A DNA stretch of 64,000 nucleotides, from assembly GCA_036320915.1 (NCBI GenBank), contig JAXBDG010000004.1, positions 620,001-684,000 on the forward strand, given 5' to 3'. Shown piece after piece: positions 56,151 to 64,000 of the stretch. The stretch comes from Linnemannia elongata (Eukaryota; Mortierellomycota; Mortierellomycetes; Mortierellales; Mortierellaceae). The number at the start of each line of letters is the position of its first letter. The stretch's first letter is position 1. Made by a program: the position numbers and the translations under genes. The notes beneath the pieces are model-generated. The model was given only the letters and a program-made list of their open reading frames with translations, made no database searches and was not told the DNA's origin.

Positions 56151-58358
56151 CCGCAAGGTGTACAAGAGTGTCCAACACACCCACCTCTATCCTAATCCAT
56201 CACTGTTTGCTTGCTGCTCTCAAGTTGAAGGCTGAAAATGGAAGACTTGTGAGTCCAGCTGCTCACTTTCTCGTTTTTTGTTGTTTACCCCTGACCACTA
56301 AAATCGAGAGAAAATGTTTAGCTGTTCAGTTCCAACGCCCACCCAGGGCCCGCTTTTATTTTTTTATTGTTTACGCGGATGAGAGAAGGAGGGGGAGGGA
56401 AGGAAAGGACTAAACTTATTAGCAATAAGAAAGGATATTGTGAGTTTTATTTCATTTAGAGAAGCACCTGTCGTTTCCTCCTTCCCTGGGTACAAAAGGC
56501 ACCGACAACCAGTGGACTGGAAAGTGGTGCCTCAAATCCAGGACTGTGTGTTCTTAGAGGGAAAGAAAAACGTAGGGAGGAAGAGCTAGTGAGTGGTGGT
56601 GGTGAAATGAACGGATATGCATGTCTCAAGTTTTGTTCGGTATGAATGCGTGTTTATCTGTCTGTCTATTTTCAGGCGCAAGAACAAACAAAAAAGGGGG
56701 AAGTCTATGTGTATCTTTAGTTCGGTGCCAACAAAATCCTTTTTTCCGAGAGAGAGGTGAGCGGTTGTGAATGAAATGAGTGAGGATTGGGCAGATGACC
56801 CTCCCATTTCCTCTCTTGGATGAAATCTTTCATATTTTTTTTTTTTTTTTTTTGCTTACTTTGGGCTCTCACAACACTAAAGGAAAAATAAAGGAAAGGA
56901 GAGGGGAGGATAAAGAGGGGGGAAAGCGGACAGGGCATGGCCGCTTCGACCTCTAGTGCATGTAGGTGAGGAGAAAGGTGTTGTCGATGAAAGGCTCTAG
57001 GGAAGAAGAAAAAAAAAGTGAGCCCTCCTTCTCTCCGTTCATCATTTCTTATTTTTACACTTTGTGTGTCGAGATGGCTAATCCTCTTCTCACACCTCTA
57101 CCTCACGTTTTCTACCAACGACAGCAATACAGGTAGACAACAGGAAGAAAGCGGAAGGCGAGAATAAACATGCCTGATAGGGCGAGACCTGCACATCTCT
57201 ACACAATGAAAAGGCGTATCAGAGGAAGAGAGCAGAAACATTCCACCACGCCCGCCTCGCCCTAGTTAGACCGTGCTCAGAACGGGATCTGAAGGATTTC
57301 CAGGAAGACGGTGGAGGAGAAAGGACGAGCAAAGAAGGGAAAAGAGGTGCACTGAAAGAAGGTCAAGCGCATAGTGAAAAGGATATGGTACCGCATCGAC
57401 ATGAACATCGCTGAAGGTAGGATCATGCAAACATAGGAAGGGAGATGGGTGGAAGATTGATGTTGCGCGCAGAAAAAACAAACAAGCAAAGGTGACCAAG
57501 CTCGTTCATGTCATATAATGGCACTCATAAACAAGAAGGGAAAATAATATAGTGGCAGCCAACGTTACCGCCTAGACCTAGCAAGTTTTCGTTGCAATAT
57601 GAGTTCGCGCTACCACCGCTGCATTCAGGGTCAATCGGGGTACACTTCACGGGATAAAGGCAAAGCTAAAAGGTGTTGAGACGTCTGTGAAATAGAAAAA
57701 AGCTATTTACATAGCCTATTTTGTCCCGTCTTTATGCGACGGGAAAAGAAAAGCAACAGCTGCGTCAAATCATGGTAGTTGGGTAAATGACCCGTGCTTA
57801 TACATTAAAAACATATCAAGGCGCGTTTGGCGCTGGAACGGATTCCCAGGGCAAAGCGCGGCAGAGCACTGCAGACAACATTGATTGGCTGGCGATTGAC
57901 TGCTGATTAGCCGACTAATAGGTACCACGTATTTATTTAAGTCGCGTTTAAATACCAAGTGAGAACGGTATGATACCAGCTGGTAAAGCACGTGTGCTGC
58001 ATTTATTGTGAACACACTAGTCGAGTGATACGTACCTTTTGGAAAGAGCCTTTCTCGCGTGTGAAAAGAGGTTGGGACAAAAAGTATAAAGGGAATGTAA
58101 AGCAAATGAATGCGGAGCAAATGATTGTAAGCAATGAGTGATAATCAAATGAGTGCTTGGGAAGGTGCATTCCTCTCAACAATAAAATCACAGAAGAAGT
58201 ATGATGTCAACTTTCGATGGCTACCGCCTGCAACACAACAGAAAGACAAAAAGAATGCTTGCAACAACGCCACCAAATTATTATTTACGTGTGGATTGGG
58301 ATTGGATAAGAACAGCGACTACCCAAGACAAAGAAGGAGTGCAGAAAAGTGCACTAAA
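55456..58358. other. Long intergenic stretch with microsatellites
   Basis: About 2.9 kb with no supportable gene. The first 250 bases are the leader of the GPI-protein gene. There is an AAC/CAA microsatellite near 55908-55935, a CT repeat near 56119-56150 and a T run at about 56837-56854. Frames here are short or low-complexity. Confidence 0.55.
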
Positions 58359-60341
58359 CTAGTAATCGTCTTCAAACAAGCTATCGTGCACAACCTCCGG
58401 TCGCAATCGCTTAAAGTACTTGCGCAGTTCTATCCGCTTTTTGTCGTACTCTATATTCATTAGCCGCTCCTTGTCCAAACCGTACATCAACGTCATCTTG
58501 GGCCAACTCTTGGCCATCCAATCCAACTCGGCCTTGCCAATCTTGTGGTTTAGACACTCGAACCCAAACATCTCCAGTTCCTTCAACGCTGCCAGTCGGT
58601 CCAACCCAGACTCAAGAGTCAGCTCTAGGGTGTCGAACGCCGGTTTACAATATTCCAGATACTCCTCTCCATCCTTCCCTATGTAACTGAATCCTCCTTT
58701 GTACTCCCATGGGTTACGGTTCTCGTAACCCAGATCCAAATGCTTGAGACGCGTCAGACTGGCCAATCGATTGTACACTCCATGATGTTGAGCGCGGCAC
58801 CGGAGAAACTTTTCGACTGCCCTCGTCTCCTCCTCTGTCAGCTCTGCTGAGTATCCTGGCACCATCACTTTTGCCACCACGGCCTCTTCCTCCTCATTCA
58901 GGCGATCGACCCCGACAATCCTGCACGTCAGCCACTCCAGCCCCATACAGGTCCATGGCAGCCTCAACATTTCGTCCACTCTGATACAGTTCTCGATGCT
59001 GTCAAACTTCCGGAGATTGATGTTGGTGGACAAGAACAGGTTGGCGGGGTCGCTCTCTGCCGGTAGGTATTCTGAAACGTCGTGAAACGATTCAAATGAC
59101 TCTAGCCCCGGAAATCGCTCTGCCAAAAGTATCATATCCGGCGTCGATTCACTTGCCCATTCCGCAATGCTCGGGATATACCGAAGAATGGTTTCCCAGT
59201 CTTCCACAATTGCATCCAACCTCCTGAGAAACTTTCCCCCCGGAGGAGTTGGCGGCAAAGGTATAAAGTCCGGGTCCAAAGAACTGCTGGGATTGGGTCG
59301 GACTTGGCCCACCGTTAAGCGTACCAAGTTCGGAAACATACCTAGCAACGTAAGGAGTCCATTAAGGGTTGTCGATTCTCTTGAACCCAAGACTGGCATC
59401 TTTCCTCTTGCGTTCAAGATTCGCAAGCTCGAATTATTGACCTCTGGGAGCGGGTTAGGCAAAGGGAAGACTGAACAATCGACCGCAAGAGACTCGATCC
59501 CAGCTGGGAGGTAGCTCCAGAGCTTCCAGAACTCGACCTTCTCGAACCGATATCGACCGTCCAACACTTTGAGGTTCCTCAGCGAGCGCAGTGTCGCACA
59601 GGAAAAGTCGACCGAGACAGGGACAAACCCAACCGAAAAGCGACTATGAGTGTCAAACTGTTCGAGTCCTGGGTTGCTCCGGACAAGATGCCACAGGTGC
59701 TGTGTGAGAACCCACTCGTATTCCGCTACCGCCTTTCTCGAGTCAGTAGTATTATTGTCGTACGGCTTTGGAATAATATCGGTCTCTGTGAGAAGATCAG
59801 GAAACATTGGCCCCGACAGCTCAATGACGGGCTCTGGAGGAACTGGTTCATTGACGCCGAATACACCGAACCCAGCAGCAGCAGGAGCAACACCGAACCC
59901 TCCGAAAACTGGAGCAAGACCAGGCCGCGGTTCATACACCAACCTTGGCGCTCGCTCAACCCACCTCCCGAGAGTGACCACCAAACGCTTCAACCCCGTA
60001 CACGTGCCCCCTGCACTAACAGCCTGCAAAACGACCAAGAACTGGACCCTGAGATGTCGAATATATTGGCCGTGCTTCTTGAACGTAGCGAATAACCAGT
60101 CCCGGTCCTTTGTGGGATCCTTGGGCGGACAGGAGGCTAAGTAAGCCCGGGAGAGGTTGGTCGGATCCTGGAGGATGGAGACCCAGGCCTCTGTAGAGTC
60201 GTCGATGGTGTGCCAGAGGTAAGGTATGAAAGCTTGGTGAAAGGTGTGGGAGACTAGGATGCAGGCAAAGAGGTCGATGGGGTGGAGGTAGCAGCCTACT
60301 TGGGCGAGAAGTTCTGGAAGGTCGAGGAATTGTTTGCGCAT
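58359..60341 (-). CDS. F-box protein with leucine-rich-repeat-like body
   Basis: An intronless frame of 660 aa. The first 45 residues form an F-box-like motif: FLDLPELLAQVGCYLHPIDL, then ACILVSHTFHQAFIPYLWHT. F-boxes bind Skp1 in SCF ubiquitin ligases. The rest has irregular leucine-rich repeats (LRNLKVLDGRYRF, LPAGIESLAVDCS, NLVRLTVGQV, GLEWLTCRIVGVD, LKHLDLGYENRNPW), broken by a Gly/Phe/Pro-rich loop near residues 145-170. This layout is typical of the large F-box/LRR families of Mortierellaceae, where LRRs probably choose the substrate for ubiquitination. The substrate is unknown. A plus-strand ORF inside it is antisense shadow. Confidence 0.88.
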   Translation of the reverse strand: MRKQFLDLPELLAQVGCYLHPIDLFACILVSHTFHQAFIPYLWHTIDDSTEAWVSILQDPTNLSRAYLASCPPKDPTKDRDWLFATFKKHGQYIRHLRVQFLVVLQAVSAGGTCTGLKRLVVTLGRWVERAPRLVYEPRPGLAPVFGGFGVAPAAAGFGVFGVNEPVPPEPVIELSGPMFPDLLTETDIIPKPYDNNTTDSRKAVAEYEWVLTQHLWHLVRSNPGLEQFDTHSRFSVGFVPVSVDFSCATLRSLRNLKVLDGRYRFEKVEFWKLWSYLPAGIESLAVDCSVFPLPNPLPEVNNSSLRILNARGKMPVLGSRESTTLNGLLTLLGMFPNLVRLTVGQVRPNPSSSLDPDFIPLPPTPPGGKFLRRLDAIVEDWETILRYIPSIAEWASESTPDMILLAERFPGLESFESFHDVSEYLPAESDPANLFLSTNINLRKFDSIENCIRVDEMLRLPWTCMGLEWLTCRIVGVDRLNEEEEAVVAKVMVPGYSAELTEEETRAVEKFLRCRAQHHGVYNRLASLTRLKHLDLGYENRNPWEYKGGFSYIGKDGEEYLEYCKPAFDTLELTLESGLDRLAALKELEMFGFECLNHKIGKAELDWMAKSWPKMTLMYGLDKERLMNIEYDKKRIELRKYFKRLRPEVVHDSLFEDDY

Positions 60342-60663
60342 GGTCTTTGATCCTGGACGAGTGAAGGTGAGAGAGCAGGGGAGAGAGGAAGATATGTGTG
60401 TATGAAAGATGGCAATTGAAGTAAGTTATGAGAGAAAGGAAGCGTGAAGGTGGTAATGAAGGGAAAGAAAAGTGAAAAGAACAATCAAACGGCGCCTTAC
60501 GTGCTCTCAAAAAAAAACGGTGGCAAAAATTAGAGTTTATCACATGCCCCAACAAAGGAAATATATCTAATTCTCAGGATAATACACCAGATTGACGAAT
60601 ACTGTGTTCGTTTCATATTTCGCCGCCTGCCATTGAAAACAGTGTAATTCTCAGGATAATATA
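60342..60663. other. Leader of the F-box gene and short repeats at the element border
   Basis: The first 140 bases are the purine-rich leader of the F-box gene. Near the end, the word ATTCTCAGGATAATA occurs at about 60570 and again at about 60647. The segment AGATTGACGAATACTG at 60590 recurs, slightly changed, just outside the other end of the neighbouring inverted-repeat element (61279). Confidence 0.7.
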
Positions 60664-61280
60664 CTATTGCCCGACCACCCATAGTTAGAATGTTTGTACG
60701 TGAAAAACTTGATTGAAAAGGCAAACACTGCTTTTCAAGCGTTATCACTGTCTTGTAGCTCTTGACGAGTCGAATATGACCACGCGATCCGCTTCTCGAT
60801 CCCTCTTTTCTTCATCGAGCTACGTCCACTCACATCGGCACCACCCTGCAATTTGACCCATTTTTTCTCGAGATTCCACAAACACTTTTCATTCACTGCC
60901 ACTCAGCTGTTATTCAGGAAGACGTCCTCTATTCAAACAGCTTGTTCTTTTTGCTTAGTTGCGCCTCGTTGCCATTGACATGGAATTTCGTTTTGCATGA
61001 ATCAGTCAACATCATGCCATTCCCGAATTTTTTTCGCTTTTTTGCCACCGGAGTGTTATTCAACGACCTCTTTTCTATCAGACTGCATCTAAAAACCTCT
61101 CCTAGCGCCCGTTTCTGTATTTGTCATTCCCAGGTCATTAACATGAAAAGTGGATAATGGAGATGGCTAGAAGAATTATATGGAAAAGAAGCAGGAGGTT
61201 TTGACAAGAAATTAAGATTTTCCTGTCACAATTTCACGTACAACTCCCTCACATTCTAACTATGGGTGGTCGGGCAATAG
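60664..61280. mobile_element. 617-bp non-coding element with perfect 29-bp terminal inverted repeats
   Basis: The left end (60664-60692) begins CTATTGCCCGACCACCCATA, and the right end (61252-61280) is its exact reverse complement over 29 bp, ending TATGGGTGGTCGGGCAATAG. The interior has no credible gene (one 71-codon frame at 60942-61157). Size, perfect terminal repeats and lack of coding capacity fit a MITE, a non-autonomous DNA transposon. A clean target-site duplication was not found; instead a diverged direct repeat AGATTGAC(G/T)AATACTG occurs 74 bp outside the left end and immediately next to the right end. The superfamily cannot be named. Confidence 0.75.
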
Positions 61281-61420
61281 ATTGACTAATACTGCGTTCG
61301 TTTCATCAAGTTGATGGTGTATGAGTGGAAGATCAAAAGCCTTGATCTTCTTCATTATCTTGTTGGCTTTCGTGAGATAAAATGGGCGGCCAAATCTAGG
61401 TTCCCATCCACTGCAGTGTT

Positions 61421-63072
61421 ACCTGTGCAATATTGTGTGCTGCATCGTGGTCTCGATTGCGTTCCTGGCCACATCTATTACAGCTGACAGCTCTTCTGCT
61501 CAAGGTTGCAAGCTCCATGCACTGTCAGCAGTGCGAGACTCGTCCGCACACATAATAAATATATTCCGAGCCTCGATTTACTCATACAACATGGTAAGAA
61601 GTAACAAGGCCAAACTGAATTAGTGGGCAGTACAAGATAATAGGAAGAACGTTTCTGGAGATGGAAAAGTAAAAAAGAAAATAACATTACCATCCTCTTC
61701 AATCGCCTCAAGAATGTCATATGCAACGACGGTCCTCGTTTCGATCCAAAGTCACCTTCTCCAACAACAAAGAGTGATCTGACTTGACCCGACTGCCATC
61801 TGTCGGTGCATCCTGTCTCCTGCATGATCCTGTCGATACCCTTGTGCTTGAAGGCATACTCGGCAACCCTTAGATTCCTCGTCTTGGTCTTGTAGGACGC
61901 CGTTCCATAGAACTTTTGCAGGGGCTCCTGAAAGTCGATCACGGAAACGACGTGGTTTTCAATGGAGGCCTGGAGAGCACGCCACTACTTTTGCTGCTGC
62001 CAGGTCTCGTTCGAAGGTATCGAAGGAGTCTTGCATGGGATAATATGAGCCTTCAGTCGAGCAATCGTCATTACGGTGCCAGGAAGGTCGTTTCTCTGCA
62101 GTTGGTAGACAACCTTGGCTTTTCGCTTCATCCTGGCGGTGACTCTCTCAAAATGTCTTGCTGACTCTTTCAAAGACCCCTGGGAGATTGTCATGTTCAG
62201 GGTTCCTCGAATCCCTAATGACCGCCGTTGCCGTGCTTTCGATTCCTGGATCAATCTCAGCGATACAATACTCCTCCACGCTCAAAGTCCTTGTCAACAA
62301 CATCAGCTTCGTTTCGAGTGCCACTTCCACATCGTCCAAACAGCATTCTTGTGGTTCTGGGTCGGTGGGACAGATCTTGAAAAGACTTTCACTGGGTGAC
62401 ATCAAGGACAAGAGCCTTCAAATCGTGCCCGTTCGTCTGTACGGTCCCCGTCAATACTCTCTTCCGACCATAATAACGGGCTCGATCGATCTCCTCAAGA
62501 CGACGGTACTCCTCTGGAGTCCTTAAATGGGCCTTGACAAAAGCCTGTAGCGCATTCTTGGAGGAAATCACCTCATCGGCAGTCGCCCGAATAGAGTCTT
62601 GCAACAGTCTCTCGTACTCGATCCTGTCGGACAAAGAAAAATCGAAGAATTCTCAAGGCTTGAACGAGTTACGGACGATCATCGAGGGGCTGATAAAACA
62701 AACAGACTTGTGGCAGTCGATCTTGTTGCTGAAAAAAAGGCGGTGCACCATCTCACCTTGATGGCTGGCCGTGGGGGAAAAGGTTTTCCTGAAAGCCTCT
62801 TTGGTCGTTGAGGAGCGCGGTCCATGGAAGATAATATCCTAGATGTTTTGCTCAGTGAGTGTGATGTACTGATCACCGAACTTTGAATCTGGAAAAAACT
62901 TGAACTGCTTAGAGGCAGGGAGTCGGGAGTTGAGGATCCAGAAAAAGATCAGCAGGACGGTATAGTGGACTGGCGCTTGCATCAATGTCGATTGTATCGA
63001 GGATAGGTTTTCCACCTGTGGGTAACTCGCACTAGACCCGGTTACGATTCCTCCTTTTATTTGGCCCTGCAC
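61421..63072 (-). pseudogene. Decayed TnpB/Fanzor-like gene
   Basis: Read on the minus strand, recognisable pieces of one protein occur in the right order but in different frames. There is an N-terminal piece (FPDSKFGDQYITLTEQNI near 62900-62840), a middle piece (RIEYERLLQDSIRATADEVI, then RARYYGRKRVLTGTVQTNGH, 62634-62400), and a RuvC-I-like AEIDPGIESTATAVIRDS near 62230. These are followed by TLNMTISQGSLKESARHFER in another frame near 62190, a RuvC-II-like LFVVGEGDFGSKRG near 61760, and a zinc-ribbon/RuvC-III-like end CNRCGQERNRDHDAAHNIAQ near 61480-61421. Stops (for example at 62389) and frameshifts separate them, so no full-length product is possible. It is a different subfamily from the intact fusion gene at 45-49 kb. 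Confidence 0.7.
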
Positions 63073-63191
63073 ACGTCAACCTTGTATCCATTCACTTTGT
63101 GCGGGAAGGCAGTTTATATGCATTGGGCAGGGCAGATTGCACCAAGAAGAGAGAATAATGGGAGAATATATAAGCAAAAATTGATTCCAGT

Positions 63192-63488
63192 TTATTTCTT
63201 ACTGCAACCGACAGCCAGTCCGAGATTTTGTGCATAGAACAGGCAGGATCTTTTTTGCATTAGGAGTCCGCACCCAGTCGGGCCAGGAAGCCCACAAAAT
63301 ACACCGGCATCGCCAGACGGCATCTTGAGATCTGATCCAAAGGACGTTTGAACCACTGCATTGTCCAGAGGTCCGAACACAGTACAGCAAACAGGGATTG
63401 TCTGTTCATCGCAGGTTGGGCTTACACCCTGAGAGGATACAAAACCAATAGCCAGGGCAGTAAGCGCAATGGACAGATAAAGACGCAT
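63192..63488 (-). CDS. Small secreted cysteine-rich protein, hydrophobin-like spacing
   Basis: An intronless frame of 98 aa. Residues 1-20 are a signal peptide (MRLYLSIALTALAIGFVSSQ). The mature part has seven cysteines in the order C, CC, C, C, C, C (CDEQTIPVCC, VFCGLPGPTGC, RSC, VGC). A C...CC...C...C pattern recalls hydrophobins, which have eight cysteines with two CC pairs; here only one CC pair is present, so membership is doubtful. It should be secreted. The neighbouring sequence on one side is the decayed TnpB-like gene, and the other side is the window end. Confidence 0.75.
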   Translation of the reverse strand: MRLYLSIALTALAIGFVSSQGVSPTCDEQTIPVCCTVFGPLDNAVVQTSFGSDLKMPSGDAGVFCGLPGPTGCGLLMQKRSCLFYAQNLGLAVGCSKK

Positions 63489-64000
63489 AGTGGTGCACTA
63501 GCAGTAGGGAAAACAAGTCGTGGTTGATACTTGGCGCAGAAAAGTCCTAGTGACATTGACAGGATGCAAGAGTTTCTGCCTACCAGGGGTGTTATTATGG
63601 CTGTTGTAGTGAATAGTTGAGTATGAATGGTTAGGTCTTGAACTGGAGAAAGGACTGACGCTGGTTGTTTGATGAGATGGGGCAGGGACAAGTGCGAATG
63701 AAGGGCGTTTTATAGTGGAAACAGGCTGGTCAAAACTGTCGTACTCTTTGGCACTCTATCTCACATCCTAATCACATAGTATCGCCCCCTTCTTTTCGTA
63801 AAAAGGATTGAATGCAATGAACGGGTTCACAAACAACTGTTATAACAGCATGGACTCCAAGGGAACGGCTTCGACCTTGCCCTGCAAACTGCTCTCCTTT
63901 CTGGTGTTATCTCTACCACTTCGCTCAATCCTCTCTCATTCCCACTAGTTTGGTGGATCAGGCCTATCGGCTTCGGCTTCGGTGCTGGCGTGCCTCTTCC
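63489..64000. other. Window end, no gene seen
   Basis: This is the leader and promoter side of the secreted-protein gene, with short frames only. Confidence 0.45.

Noticed and set aside
1..64000. CRISPR arrays, bacterial operons, riboswitches
   Set aside because: None was seen, and the gene structure throughout is eukaryotic.

Overview
This is a nuclear genomic window from a filamentous fungus, most likely an early-diverging mould of the Mortierellaceae (Mortierella/Linnemannia type). That placement is inference. It rests on typical fungal introns (GT..AG, mostly 100-200 nt), pyrimidine-rich leaders, long homopolymer tracts, and a gene mix familiar from that group: F-box/LRR proteins, a Sel1-repeat protein, a crinkler-type relic, TnpB/Fanzor-like genes and a lineage-specific family of single-pass membrane proteins. 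There are no bacterial-style operons. Exon joins below were worked out by eye from splice sites, reading phase and family similarity.

Region by region. 1-6.3 kb: a disordered protein, a candidate small secreted protein and a four-exon UPF0538 (C2orf76-like) gene. 6.4-24.5 kb: a minus-strand array of five paralogous three-exon membrane-protein genes (A-E), interrupted by a 205-bp inverted repeat, a crinkler N-terminal relic and an 18-repeat Sel1 gene bordered by about 430-480 bp direct repeats. The array shows recent gene conversion (C/D), a moved start codon (D), a tail stop (B) and an internal nonsense codon (E). 25.6-31 kb: a four-exon class A FAD monooxygenase and an SR-like disordered protein. 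31.5-44.8 kb: mostly housekeeping genes on the minus strand, namely CCZ1, mitochondrial malonyl-CoA:ACP transacylase, an NHP6-type HMG-box protein and VPS35. 45-49.3 kb: a five-exon gene joining an XPG/FEN1-like nuclease to a TnpB/Fanzor-like RuvC nuclease with zinc ribbon, the most interesting object here. 49.9-60.3 kb: a YbjQ-family gene whose reading frame needs a 2-nt micro-exon, an IFRD-family gene, a GPI-anchored secreted protein and an F-box protein. 60.6-64 kb: a 617-bp element with perfect 29-bp terminal inverted repeats, a decayed second TnpB/Fanzor-like gene and a small cysteine-rich secreted protein.

How the genes relate. CCZ1 (Rab7 exchange factor subunit) and VPS35 (retromer) both act on endosome-to-vacuole traffic but are probably only neighbours by chance. 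The transacylase belongs to mitochondrial type II fatty acid synthesis. The A-E array is a fast-evolving tandem family. The two TnpB/Fanzor-like genes, one intact and one decayed, are about 12 kb apart and of different subfamilies.
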